33,660 nt of DNA from contig JAHEER010000034.1 in assembly GCA_024640625.1 (NCBI GenBank), positions 2,383 through 36,042 of the forward strand, written 5' to 3'. The notes under the pieces are model-generated. The model saw only the letters and a program-made list of their open reading frames with translations, did no database searches and was not told the origin of the DNA. This document shows positions 18,051-27,051 of the stretch, piece after piece; position 1 is the first letter of the stretch, and the number at the start of each line of letters is the position of its first letter. Source of the DNA: Desulfobulbaceae bacterium (GTDB taxonomy: Bacteria > Desulfobacterota > Desulfobulbia > Desulfobulbales > Desulfocapsaceae). Both the position numbers and the translations under genes were made by a program.

Positions 18051-18190
18051 GGAGTCTCTGTTCCGGGAATGTTGTGGGTGGATCCCTTAGTAAAATTATC
18101 ACACAGTGGATGATAAAAGTCTATCGATCGGAGCACGACCGGAGCACCGGTCTGGATGTGAGAAAATTGGCTAAAAGAATAACTACGATT

Positions 18191-18565
18191 TCAGGGAACT
18201 GCAAATATGGTGGAGTCCAGCGAGTAAGATACCCTTACACCGGTTCTGGAACATTTGATAGTCTGTTTTTCAGAGAGTTTTATGTCGAGGTCATCTCCCC
18301 TGAGCCCCTGCCACTGGGCCAGGTAACAGAACGACCCCGATTTTTTCTTCTTCTTGGGACTGCGTTTAACGCCGCCTTTCCAGCTCAGCATCGGCAGTTC
18401 GCCCCGCTGGGCACGTTTCGCCAGTTTGGGCTGAGTTGCCGCCAGTTCCCTTCCTTCTTCCCAACATAGGATGAGGCCTCTATCGGCGCCGCGCCATTTT
18501 TCATCCGCCGTCGGATTTTTTCGAATCGGCTCTTTTATCGAACGGTAAATGCGTTTACCCATCAA
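18191..18565 (-). CDS. hypothetical small basic protein
   Basis: This 124-residue ORF is not recognised. It is rich in Lys and Arg, with a central KKKKK tract (in SPKKKKKSG) and conserved-looking blocks such as ADEKWRGADRGLILCWEEGREL and RGELPMLSWKGGVK. Codon use (many CTG, GCG, GAA, GGC) resembles the neighbouring genes, which supports coding. Two adjacent ATGs start it with a weak ribosome-binding site. It lies alone between the PAS kinase and phoR, with gaps of about 110-140 bases either side. The overlapping opposite-strand frame is less convincing. Confidence 0.5.
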   Translation of the reverse strand: MMGKRIYRSIKEPIRKNPTADEKWRGADRGLILCWEEGRELAATQPKLAKRAQRGELPMLSWKGGVKRSPKKKKKSGSFCYLAQWQGLRGDDLDIKLSEKQTIKCSRTGVRVSYSLDSTIFAVP

Positions 18566-18674
18566 CGGACCCTGGTATCTGGATTATCCGCTCCAAAACA
18601 CCCACAACTCATCTTTCTACAAAATGGGCCCCAGAAAGCAACAGCCGGAGCAGCCCAAAATAGATTTTATATCT

Positions 18675-20510
18675 CTAACTATCTAGGATGATATGAAATG
18701 TGCTTCCTTCACCGACGGTACTCTCAACCTCTACCTGACCGCCGTGCGCCTGCACAATATGTTTGACAATGGCCAGCCCCAGTCCGGTGCCGCCCTCTTT
18801 TCTGCTGCGGGCTCGATCACTGCGGTAAAATCGTTCAAACAACCTGGGCAGATGCTCTTCGGCAATACCGATGCCGCTGTCCTTAATTGAGATCTGCACT
18901 TTTTTCTTCCCTGCGACCTCAACCATCGCAGCCGTTACCGCCACTTCCTGTCCTGCCTCGCTGTAGGTAATACCGTTGTGCAGGAGATTAACCACGGCCC
19001 GTTCCAGAAGGGTTGGGTTGAGATCCATATGCAGATCTTCGGGACAGTCGAGCCGAATCGTGATGTTACGTTCATTCGCTCTGGGCCGGCAGACCTCAAC
19101 CGCTTCCTCCAGTATCGAGCGCAGCGGCAGCTGCTCGAAATCAATCTGGCTGTCCTTGGCCTCACGTTCGATTCTGGAAAGCGCCAGCAGATCATCTATT
19201 ATCTCTTCGAGCTGCTCCGACTGGCGGAGAACGATTTCCAGAAATTTTTCGGCATCCTCCCGTTCATCCAGGGCACCATCGAGCAGCGTTTCGACATAGC
19301 CTCTGATAGAGGTAATCGGCGTCCTCAACTCGTGGGAGACGTTGGCCACAAATTCGCTGCGCATATTCTCCAGCTGCCGGAGACGGGTCACATCGTTCAA
19401 GACAATCAGCGCCCCTATGGTTTCTGAGCCCCCGCCATGCAGTGGAACTACGTTGGTGTGCAGATAGGTGCCGCCGTTGGTGCTCCTTTCCAGGATTATC
19501 TCGTCTTCGAAAGGTCTTCCCGTGGCCAAAATACGTTCGATCTGCTCCTGCAGGGCAGTGTTCCTTATTACTTCCTGGATAAGTTTTCCCTGGGTACCCT
19601 GGCGCTCGATTTCGAACAATTGTGCGGTTGCCTCGTTGATACTGATGATGCGTTCCTCGCGGTCTACGGCGATGACCGCCTCCACCATGCTGGAGAACAC
19701 CGTCTCAAGCTGGTTGCGCTGGCTGATGATGGTATTGATGGTGTCGTCCAGCTGATCGGCCATCTGGTCCATGGCTGTGGCCAGGCTGGCTATTTCTCTT
19801 GAAGCCGTCGTCTTGGTGTTTAACAGCATTCGCCTTGAAAAATCTCCTCGGGCGTAAAGTTCTGCGCCTCTGGTCATTTCCTCCAGCGGACGGCTGATAT
19901 TTCTGGAAACCAGAAAGGTTAAGATGAAGGCGCCGGCGATAGCCAGCAGAACACCGAAGCCGATCTTCACACGTATGTCGGTCAGTGCCGCATCAATGGC
20001 GGTCACCGGCACTGACAGGCGCAGCACGGCGATTATTGCACCCTGATCACTGCCATCGCCACCGTGGGCTTCAGTCCTGTAGAGCGGGATGGCAGAATAG
20101 AGCATCCGCTGCCCCAGGGTATTGCTGAACCGCTGTGACTGCCCGGGAGTGCCAGAGAAGGCGGTATCTATCTCCGGCCGCCTCCTGTGGTTATCCATAC
20201 GCACAGGATCTTCGTTGGTGTCGGCAAGCACCAGGCCATCCGGATCGATAATGGTAATCCTGGTTCCCGATGCCCGTCCGGAATCGACAACCAGTTCTCT
20301 AAGATGGGCTTCCGTGCCATTGAACAATAACTCGACTACCCGGGCCTTGATGAGATTCGCCCGGTTCTCCAGGTCGACTCCTTTCTCGGTGATATAAAAG
20401 CTGTCAAAGGTGCGGGAACTGTACCAGGCGACGGCGGCGATTGTCACTAACAGGATGGCCAGGTGGACCAGCAGAATCTGCCAGAACAGCTTTTTCTGTT
20501 TAATAACCAT
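18675..20510 (-). CDS. phoR: phosphate regulon sensor histidine kinase PhoR
   Basis: The protein has 611 residues. TM1 (about 9-30) is followed by an extracytoplasmic sensor region (31-180), TM2 (about 183-203), a HAMP domain (RNISRPLEEMTRGAELYARGDFS), a PAS domain (about 265-380), HisKA with His393 in VSHELRTPITSIRGY, and an ATPase domain ending in GGTGLGLAIVKHIVQAHGG. PhoR phosphorylates PhoB when phosphate uptake through Pst is low, usually with PhoU as intermediary. It starts 7 bases after phoB on the same strand and lies opposite the phoU-pst operon. The large extracytoplasmic domain is typical of this longer PhoR type. Confidence 0.9.
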   Translation of the reverse strand: MVIKQKKLFWQILLVHLAILLVTIAAVAWYSSRTFDSFYITEKGVDLENRANLIKARVVELLFNGTEAHLRELVVDSGRASGTRITIIDPDGLVLADTNEDPVRMDNHRRRPEIDTAFSGTPGQSQRFSNTLGQRMLYSAIPLYRTEAHGGDGSDQGAIIAVLRLSVPVTAIDAALTDIRVKIGFGVLLAIAGAFILTFLVSRNISRPLEEMTRGAELYARGDFSRRMLLNTKTTASREIASLATAMDQMADQLDDTINTIISQRNQLETVFSSMVEAVIAVDREERIISINEATAQLFEIERQGTQGKLIQEVIRNTALQEQIERILATGRPFEDEIILERSTNGGTYLHTNVVPLHGGGSETIGALIVLNDVTRLRQLENMRSEFVANVSHELRTPITSIRGYVETLLDGALDEREDAEKFLEIVLRQSEQLEEIIDDLLALSRIEREAKDSQIDFEQLPLRSILEEAVEVCRPRANERNITIRLDCPEDLHMDLNPTLLERAVVNLLHNGITYSEAGQEVAVTAAMVEVAGKKKVQISIKDSGIGIAEEHLPRLFERFYRSDRARSRKEGGTGLGLAIVKHIVQAHGGQVEVESTVGEGSTFHIILDS

Positions 20511-20517
20511 AGCTGGA

Positions 20518-21225
20518 TCAGGATATCGATTTGAATCGGTATCCTACCCCCCTCACGGTTTCGACCAGCTTGCCGGAGCTTCCCATTTTCTTGCGCAAGC
20601 CGAAAATCTGGACATCTATGGCGCGGGGGGTGATCAGAAAATCGTAGCCCCTCACAGAATCTATGATCTGCTGGCGCGAGAAGACCCAACCGGGCTTGGA
20701 GGCGAGCAGCGCCAGTATACCGAACTCGGTCATGGTGAGGTGCAGAAGTTCTCCCTGCAGGGTGACTTCGTGTCTGCCCTTGTTTATCTCCAGATCACCG
20801 ACCACGATGGTACTCTGGTCATCTTCCTCCTTTTTCTGCCGCTCGTATTCACGCCTCAGCACCGCTTTAATTCTGGCGATCAGCACCTTGGGGCTGAACG
20901 GCTTGGTCATGTAGTCATCCGCCCCGAATTCCAGTCCCTCGACGATATCTTCTTCCTCGCCCTTGGCGGTGAGCATGACAATCGGGATGTAGCGGCCGTT
21001 TTTCTCAGACTTCCGTCTAATGGTTTCACAAACCTCTAAACCACTCATACCGGGCAGCATGAGATCGAGCAGAACACAGTCAATGTTTTCCCTAAGCAAA
21101 CATTCCAGCGCTTCTTCACCGCTGTCTGCACAGGTGACGTGGAAACCAGCTTTGATCAGGTTGTAGCTGACCAGCTGCTGTATGGCAGCCTCATCTTCGA
21201 CGACTAGGATGGTAATTTTACCCAT
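20518..21225 (-). CDS. phoB: phosphate regulon response regulator PhoB
   Basis: This 235-residue OmpR/PhoB-class regulator has a receiver domain with phospho-acceptor Asp54 (VLLDLMLPGMSG), acidic pocket E10-D11 and switch-side motifs MLTAKGEEED and DDYMTKPFSPKVL. A winged-helix DNA-binding domain follows (LTMTEFGILALLASKPGWVFSRQQI and the C-terminal VRGVGYRF). It controls phosphate-starvation genes. It is transcribed away from phoU-pst, with a 303-base intergenic region from which both units may be driven. No clear Pho box was recognised there by eye. Confidence 0.9.
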   Translation of the reverse strand: MGKITILVVEDEAAIQQLVSYNLIKAGFHVTCADSGEEALECLLRENIDCVLLDLMLPGMSGLEVCETIRRKSEKNGRYIPIVMLTAKGEEEDIVEGLEFGADDYMTKPFSPKVLIARIKAVLRREYERQKKEEDDQSTIVVGDLEINKGRHEVTLQGELLHLTMTEFGILALLASKPGWVFSRQQIIDSVRGYDFLITPRAIDVQIFGLRKKMGSSGKLVETVRGVGYRFKSIS

Positions 21226-21333
21226 GGCTCATTTTGTTCGCAGATTTTAATAATTCGCCGTCACCGTCAAGTTGTCAGGCAGCCCTAGGAAAACGACGGT
21301 ATTAAGCCCAGAAACGTAAATTTTGCCGGGGAT

Positions 21334-21495
21334 GTTTATCACACGCAGTCCAATGTTCTGCATTTTAAATGGTCGCGCAACCTCTTTTCCCACCATTAAC
21401 GCAATTCTAACATTTACGTAACCAGATAAAAACAAAAGCCCCCTACATTGGTGGCCAACAATTACTGACCCAGAAATCTGCGGGGTTTATCACAC
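21334..21495. repeat. 11-bp direct repeat in the phoB/phoU divergent region
   Basis: GTTTATCACAC occurs at 21334-21344 and again at 21485-21495, each preceded by a G-rich stretch. The spacing (151 bases between starts) is near fourteen helical turns. It could be a paired binding site in the divergent phosphate promoter region or coincidence. Nothing else in the 303-base gap was recognised. Confidence 0.3.
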
Positions 21496-21528
21496 AACTC
21501 GAACAGATTGAAGACAGGGAAAAAATAA

Positions 21529-22194
21529 ATGGAACCATTTTATACCTTCCACATTGAGCTCAAGAAGCTGAATAAAAAGCTGCTCAACCTGAGCACCCAG
21601 GTGGAGGAACGCTTTCGTCAAGCGACGTCGCTGATCGCCAATTACGATGAACAGACCGCCCAATCCCTCATTCTCAACGACTACCAGATAGACGAACAGG
21701 AGGTCGAGATCGAGGAGGACTGCCTGAAGATCCTGGCGCTACACCAGCCTGTGGCCGGCGATCTCCGTTTTATCATCACGGTTATCAAGGTGAATAGCGA
21801 GCTGGAACGGATTGCCGATATGGGGGTCAACATCGCCATCGGGGCTCGGGCTATCAGCAAATCTAAAAGTCGGGATCTGGTCAAGAACATAGATTTTTCG
21901 GAAATGTCCGAGAAAGTCCTTCAGATGTTGAAGAACAGCCTCGATGCCCTGATCGCCCGTGATGCGTCCCTCGCCAGGAAGGTATTTCTGATGGACGACG
22001 AGGTCGATGCGCAGCACGACTACATATTCGAGGCTATCAAGGACATCATCAAACAACATCCCGAGCATCCGGGCGGACTGCTCAATACCTTTCTCCTGGC
22101 CCGAAACCTCGAGCGCACCGGCGACCGAGCCACAAATATTGCTGAAGAAGCCATTTACCTTGTTGAAGGCGTGGTTACCAGATCAAATTCTTAG
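21529..22194 (+). CDS. phoU: phosphate transport/signalling regulator PhoU
   Basis: This 221-residue all-helical protein consists of two tandem PhoU three-helix bundles. Each bears a metal-binding motif: ELERIADMGVNIA in the first repeat and NLERTGDRATNIAEEAIYLVEG in the second, the E-x3-D-x3-N pattern of PhoU. It links Pst transporter activity to PhoR inhibition. It is the first gene of a phoU-pstC-pstA-pstS-pstB unit, whereas in E. coli phoU is last. Confidence 0.92.
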   Translation: MEPFYTFHIELKKLNKKLLNLSTQVEERFRQATSLIANYDEQTAQSLILNDYQIDEQEVEIEEDCLKILALHQPVAGDLRFIITVIKVNSELERIADMGVNIAIGARAISKSKSRDLVKNIDFSEMSEKVLQMLKNSLDALIARDASLARKVFLMDDEVDAQHDYIFEAIKDIIKQHPEHPGGLLNTFLLARNLERTGDRATNIAEEAIYLVEGVVTRSNS

Positions 22195-22216
22195 CGGGGC
22201 ATGAGCCGTTAGCCAC

Positions 22217-23599
22217 ATGTACTTCTCCTATCTTCTTCCTGCAATTCTTCTGCTCGGCATAAGCGGCTTTTTCTTCGGCCGCTCCAAGGCAATCAGGGTG
22301 GCAAACACCCAAGGCGGCATCCAGGAGCTGCACTCTCTGCCCAACCATTACGGTATGCTCACCGGTCTCGCCGTACTGCTGCCGGCTCTGTTGCTTTATG
22401 GTCTCTGGATTTCGATTGAAACCTCGGTGGTGGACAAGCGCATCGTCAACGAATTGCCGGCAGAGCTGCTCGAAGATACGGGCACTGTCTCGCTGTATCT
22501 GAACGATATCAAAAATACTTTGGCCGGCAATATCACGGTCAGCAAAGACCCTGAGATCGGCCGGGCGGCAGAACGCTACGCCAAAATTAAGCGGAATTAC
22601 CGGTCAATTGTCACGGCTGCGGTCTTTGCACTGATGCTCGTCTTTGCCGCTGTCACTTATCAGTCCATTTCGGCAAAACTCAGAGCGAGAAACCTGGTTG
22701 AGACGGTTATCAAAGCGATTCTTATACTCTGCTCGGCGGTGGCGATTTTCACCACCCTGGGCATTGTGCTCTCAGTATTGTTCGAAGCCATTCGCTTCTT
22801 TCAGGTAATTCCTCTGCAGGAGTTTCTGTTCGGTCTCACCTGGAGTCCCCAGATGGCCATCAGAGCTGATCAGGTAGGCTCTTCCGGTGCGTTCGGGGCA
22901 GTTCCCGTCTTTGCCGGCACCTTTATGATCGCCGCCATCGCCATGCTGGTGGCCATCCCCATCGGTTTGCTGTCGGCCATCTATCTATCCGAATTTGCCA
23001 ACAGGAAATTCCGTACCATGGTTAAACCGATGCTCGAGATCCTGGCCGGCATTCCCACCGTGGTCTACGGCTTTTTCGCCGCCTTGACCGTGGCGCCTCT
23101 GATCAGGAATATGGGCGGGTTTTTCGGCCTCTCGGTTGCGTCCGAAAGCGCCATGGCCGCAGGTCTGGTCATGGGAATCATGATTATCCCCTTTGTCTCC
23201 TCACTTTCCGACGATGTCATCCATGCCGTGCCGCAAACGCTCAGAGACGGATCTTACGGGCTCGGCGCCACCAAGTTCGAGACCGTTCGCTACGTTATCT
23301 TTCCGGCGGCCCTGCCGGGCATCGTCGGCGGTATACTGCTGGCCGTCTCCCGGGCCGTGGGCGAGACCATGATCGTGGTCATGGCCGCAGGACTGGCGGC
23401 CAACTTGACGGCCAACCCCTTTCAGGCGGTAACCACCGTCACCGTGCAGATCGTTACGCTGCTGGTCGGCGACCAGGAGTTCGATTCTCCAAAGACCCTC
23501 GCAGCATTCGCCCTGGGTTTGGTGCTCTTTGTGTTCACTCTGATTCTCAATTTCATCGCCCTCAGAGTGGTTCGCAAGTACCGGGAACAGTACGAGTAA
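22217..23599 (+). CDS. pstC: phosphate ABC transporter permease PstC
   Basis: The protein has 460 residues, longer than E. coli PstC (about 320). The extra length is an N-terminal part with three hydrophobic segments (residues 3-22, about 48-68 and 133-152) and a soluble loop between the second and third. The permease core begins near 170, with FMIAAIAMLVAIPIGLLSAIYLSEF and the ABC-coupling EAA-type loop GLGATKFETVRYVIFPAALPGIVGGI. Long PstC variants of this kind are known in marine and delta-type bacteria. It starts 22 bases after phoU. Confidence 0.9.
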   Translation: MYFSYLLPAILLLGISGFFFGRSKAIRVANTQGGIQELHSLPNHYGMLTGLAVLLPALLLYGLWISIETSVVDKRIVNELPAELLEDTGTVSLYLNDIKNTLAGNITVSKDPEIGRAAERYAKIKRNYRSIVTAAVFALMLVFAAVTYQSISAKLRARNLVETVIKAILILCSAVAIFTTLGIVLSVLFEAIRFFQVIPLQEFLFGLTWSPQMAIRADQVGSSGAFGAVPVFAGTFMIAAIAMLVAIPIGLLSAIYLSEFANRKFRTMVKPMLEILAGIPTVVYGFFAALTVAPLIRNMGGFFGLSVASESAMAAGLVMGIMIIPFVSSLSDDVIHAVPQTLRDGSYGLGATKFETVRYVIFPAALPGIVGGILLAVSRAVGETMIVVMAAGLAANLTANPFQAVTTVTVQIVTLLVGDQEFDSPKTLAAFALGLVLFVFTLILNFIALRVVRKYREQYE

Positions 23600-23629
23600 C
23601 TGAATCCACAACAGGTTTTTTAAAAGAAT

Positions 23630-24907
23630 ATGCAGCCAACTGAGTCAACCAACGCCTTCTCACCCGAGTTCAACCAACGGTTGAAGCGCAGATATCGTGC
23701 CGAACAGAGCTTCAAGCTCATGGGCATCGGCGCGATTTTCATTGCCCTGGCCTTTCTGGTGTTTCTGCTCAGCACTATCCTGATGAGCGGTTACTCTGCC
23801 TTCAAACAGACGTATATCAAGCTCGATGTGACGCTGGACAAGGAATACTTCCCTGATGAAGATCTTGCCAAAGGTGATTTCCAGGGCATCGTAAAAGCGT
23901 CGCTCTATTCGATGTTTCCGGAGGTAAGCGGCCGACGGGATAAACGTATGCTCAACAATCTGGTGAGCAAAGGGGCGGCTTTCAAACTGATGGATATGGT
24001 GGAAGCGGACCCCAAACTGATCGGCACCAGCTTCTCAATCTGGGTCCCGGCCAAAGACGATGTCGACATGCTTATGAAAGGCAATATCGACATGGACCAG
24101 CCCGAGGCCAACCGCCGCATCAAGGACAAGCAGTACGAGCGGATCAGGACGCTGGAATACGGCGGGCGTCTGCAGATGCGGTTCAACAAGACCTTCTTCA
24201 CTTCCGGAGATTCCCGCGAGCCCGAACTGGCAGGAATCCTGAGTGCAGCCAAGGGATCGTTCTACACCCTGGTGATTACCCTGCTGCTCTCGTTTCCCAT
24301 GGGCGTTGCCGCCGCGATCTATCTGGAGGAGTTTGCCCCTGACAACACATTCACCGATCTGATTGAGATCAACATCAACAACCTTGCCGCGGTGCCGTCT
24401 ATCATCTTCGGGCTGCTGGGTCTGGCCATTTTCATCAACTTCTGGGGCATACCGCGTTCGACCCCGCTGGTGGGCGGTCTGGTCCTCACCCTGATGACCT
24501 TGCCGACTATTATCATCGCCGCCCGCGCTTCTCTGAAATCGGTGCCGCCGTCGATCAGAGAAGCCGCCCTGGGTGTCGGCGCCTCGAAGATTCAGACGGT
24601 CTTTCATCACGTACTGCCGCTGGCCCTGCCCGGCATGCTCACCGGCACCATTATCGGCATGGCCCAGGCCCTGGGCGAAACGGCACCGCTGCTGATGATC
24701 GGCATGGTTGCCTTTATTGTCGATATTCCCGGGGGCTTTACCGATCCTGCCGCGGCTTTACCGGTTCAAATCTACCTCTGGGCTGACAGTCCGGAGCGGG
24801 CCTTTACCGAAAAGACTTCCGCAGCGATCATCATCCTGCTCGGCTTTTTGATTTTGATGAACGCTGTCGCTGTATACATGCGCAAGAAGTTCGAAATTAA
24901 ATGGTAG
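23630..24907 (+). CDS. pstA: phosphate ABC transporter permease PstA
   Basis: This 425-residue permease is longer than E. coli PstA (about 300). A first membrane helix at about 30-55 is followed by an extracytoplasmic insert of about 150 residues before the permease core at about 205 (FYTLVITLLLSFPMGVAAAIYLEEF). The coupling loop GVGASKIQTVFHHVLPLALPG is intact. The insert parallels the extra N-terminal part of PstC, so the two may form a joint periplasmic structure. It ends 53 bases before pstS. Confidence 0.9.
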   Translation: MQPTESTNAFSPEFNQRLKRRYRAEQSFKLMGIGAIFIALAFLVFLLSTILMSGYSAFKQTYIKLDVTLDKEYFPDEDLAKGDFQGIVKASLYSMFPEVSGRRDKRMLNNLVSKGAAFKLMDMVEADPKLIGTSFSIWVPAKDDVDMLMKGNIDMDQPEANRRIKDKQYERIRTLEYGGRLQMRFNKTFFTSGDSREPELAGILSAAKGSFYTLVITLLLSFPMGVAAAIYLEEFAPDNTFTDLIEININNLAAVPSIIFGLLGLAIFINFWGIPRSTPLVGGLVLTLMTLPTIIIAARASLKSVPPSIREAALGVGASKIQTVFHHVLPLALPGMLTGTIIGMAQALGETAPLLMIGMVAFIVDIPGGFTDPAAALPVQIYLWADSPERAFTEKTSAAIIILLGFLILMNAVAVYMRKKFEIKW

Positions 24908-24960
24908 CAGCAACTAATCAACGAGGATTAGGAAAACAACAACACCCAAAAGGAGATAAA

Positions 24961-25992
24961 ATGAAAATCAAAGGACTGATCGTTGCCGGTGCGCTGGCGA
25001 CCGCAACCATCATGAGCTCACCGGCTCATGCCAATCGTGACTACATTTCGATCGTCGGTTCCTCGACGGTCTACCCGTTCGCCACTGTGGTTGCCGAGCA
25101 GTTCGGCAAAACCACCCAGTTCAAAACCCCGAAGATCGAGTCAACCGGCTCGGGCGGCGGCCTTAAGCTTTTCTGCGCCGGCGTCGGCGTTGACCATCCG
25201 GACATCACCAACGCCTCCAGGGCGATTAAGAAGTCGGAACAGGAGAAATGCGCCGCCAACGGTATCAAGGACATCGTTGAGGTAAAGATCGGCTATGACG
25301 GCATCGTTCTGGCCAATTCCAAGAAAGCCGATCCAATGCAGCTGACCCGCAAGGATATCTTCCTGGCCCTGGCCAAAGATGTGCCGATGGACGGCAAACT
25401 GGTGCCCAATCCCTACATGACCTGGAAAGACGTTAATTCCGCGCTGCCGGCCACCAAGATTGAAGTGCTTGGTCCTCCTCCGACCTCCGGCACCAGGGAC
25501 GCCTTTGTCGAACTGGTCATGGAAGAAGGCGTGGAAGAAGTCGATATGTCCGGTATCAGCGACGAGGTTAAGGAAAAATTCGAGCCGGGCGCACTGCGCG
25601 AAGACGGCGCCTATGTGGAAGCCGGTGAGAATGACAACCTGATCGTTCAAAAGCTGCAGGCCAATCCGGATGCCCTTGGCATTTTCGGCTTCTCCTTCCT
25701 CGATCAGAACGCAGACGTGATTCAAGGCTCTATAATCGAAGGTGAATCCCCGACCTTTGAGAACATCGCCGCCGGTAAATACCCGGTTTCCCGTCCGCTG
25801 TTCTTCTACGTGAAGAAAGCCCATGTCGGCACCATCCCCGGCATCGCCGAATACCTGGCCGAGTTCGCCAGTGAAAAAGCCTGGGGACCCGAAGGGTACC
25901 TGGCTGACAAGGGTATGATCCCGATGCCCGATGCAGAGCGTAAACAGTTTGCTGATGACGTCAAGAATCTGAAGCCGATGGCCATGAAGTAA
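24961..25992 (+). CDS. pstS: phosphate-binding protein PstS
   Basis: This 343-residue periplasmic substrate-binding protein has a signal peptide at residues 1-25 (LIVAGALATATIMSSPAHA). Phosphate-contact motifs are IVGSSTVYPFATVVAEQF near the mature start, ESTGSGGGLKLFCAGVG and PPTSGTRDAFVELV. It has a strong AAGGAGAT ribosome-binding site; an upstream in-frame start at 24901 inside the pstA end is not credible. Placing pstS after the permease genes and before pstB departs from the usual pstSCAB order. Confidence 0.92.
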   Translation: MKIKGLIVAGALATATIMSSPAHANRDYISIVGSSTVYPFATVVAEQFGKTTQFKTPKIESTGSGGGLKLFCAGVGVDHPDITNASRAIKKSEQEKCAANGIKDIVEVKIGYDGIVLANSKKADPMQLTRKDIFLALAKDVPMDGKLVPNPYMTWKDVNSALPATKIEVLGPPPTSGTRDAFVELVMEEGVEEVDMSGISDEVKEKFEPGALREDGAYVEAGENDNLIVQKLQANPDALGIFGFSFLDQNADVIQGSIIEGESPTFENIAAGKYPVSRPLFFYVKKAHVGTIPGIAEYLAEFASEKAWGPEGYLADKGMIPMPDAERKQFADDVKNLKPMAMK

Positions 25993-26024
25993 GGCTTCAT
26001 TTTTTTATCAGCAGGCACCCAGTA

Positions 26025-26063
26025 CCGTATTCCCCATGTGACATGATCATGCGGGGAATACGG
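26025..26063. promoter_or_regulatory. perfect 11-bp hairpin between pstS and pstB
   Basis: CCGTATTCCCC at 26025-26035 pairs perfectly with GGGGAATACGG at 26053-26063 around a 17-base loop. No T run follows, so it is not a standard terminator. It lies after the most highly expressed gene of such operons and could stabilise the pstS transcript end or attenuate pstB. Confidence 0.6.
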
Positions 26064-26088
26064 TTAACCCGTAAGATCGATTAACCAC

Positions 26089-26976
26089 GTGGCAGAAGAT
26101 ATGGAAACAGTGGCGGACACCATCCATCCGGCAATACCGATTGCCGAGGCAAGGGAAACCGAGCATGACAACGTAATTCAGACCGATGTTACGGGAACGG
26201 TCGGCAACCCTTTTGTCGACACCCCCCGCATGACCTGTCGAGACGTCTATGTCTATTACGGTGACACCTGCGCCATTAAGAATGCCAGTATCGATGTGGC
26301 CTGCAACGAGGTGCTGGCCATGATCGGCCCCTCAGGCTGCGGCAAATCGACCTTTCTGCGCTGTCTGAACCGCATGAACGACACCGTTCCCGGCTGCCGG
26401 GTCGAAGGGCAGATCACCCTGGACACCACCGACATTTATCATCCCAGCGTCGATGTGGTGCCTTTGCGGGCCAGAGTCGGCATGGTTTTCCAGAAACCCA
26501 ATCCGTTTCCCAAATCGATCTATGACAATATTGCCTATGGCCCGAAGATTCACGGGCTCACGGCAAGTAAAGGAGAACTTGACGAAGTCGTGGAAACATC
26601 TCTGATCAAAGCGGGGCTCTGGGATGAAGTCAAGGACCGCCTCGCCGAGCCCGGCACCGGGCTGTCCGGCGGTCAGCAGCAGCGGCTCTGCATCGCCCGG
26701 GCGATTGCCGTGAGTCCCGAAGTCATCCTCATGGACGAACCCTGCTCCGCACTCGACCCGATCGCCACCGCCAAGATAGAAGAGCTGATTGCCGAGCTCA
26801 GGACCCAGTTTTCCATCGTCATCGTCACCCACGCCATGCAGCAGGCAGCCAGGGTTTCTCAGCGGACTGCTTATTTTCATCTCGGCAACCTGGTGGAGGT
26901 GGGAGACACCGATCAGATCTTCACCAACCCGAGACACCGTCTCACCGAGGATTATATTACCGGCCGGTTCGGCTAA
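26089..26976 (+). CDS. pstB: phosphate ABC transporter ATPase PstB
   Basis: This 295-residue ATP-binding subunit has Walker [11 protein letters not shown]-loop [18 protein letters not shown] signature [14 protein letters not shown], Walker [14 protein letters not shown] and the switch His in VTHAMQQA. It energises phosphate import through PstC-PstA. The first 45 or so residues, before [12 protein letters not shown], are an acidic extension absent from ordinary PstB (about 255 residues). The GTG at 26089 is the longest start; an ATG at 26101 is equally plausible, and neither has a good ribosome-binding site. Confidence 0.93.
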   Translation: MAEDMETVADTIHPAIPIAEARETEHDNVIQTDVTGTVGNPFVDTPRMTCRDVYVYYGDTCAIKNASIDVACNEVLAMIGPSGCGKSTFLRCLNRMNDTVPGCRVEGQITLDTTDIYHPSVDVVPLRARVGMVFQKPNPFPKSIYDNIAYGPKIHGLTASKGELDEVVETSLIKAGLWDEVKDRLAEPGTGLSGGQQQRLCIARAIAVSPEVILMDEPCSALDPIATAKIEELIAELRTQFSIVIVTHAMQQAARVSQRTAYFHLGNLVEVGDTDQIFTNPRHRLTEDYITGRFG

Positions 26977-27051
26977 CTTCAGAGCGACATAATTGCATAT
27001 CGCCTGCTTTTCGTTTACTCCCTGCCTGAACGGAGGCTTTGGCCAATCTTA

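Noticed and set aside
21245..21275. GTCA repeats resembling Pho box halves between phoB and phoU.
   Set aside because: Spacing between the GTCA cores is 6 and 8 bases rather than the 11-base period of Pho boxes.
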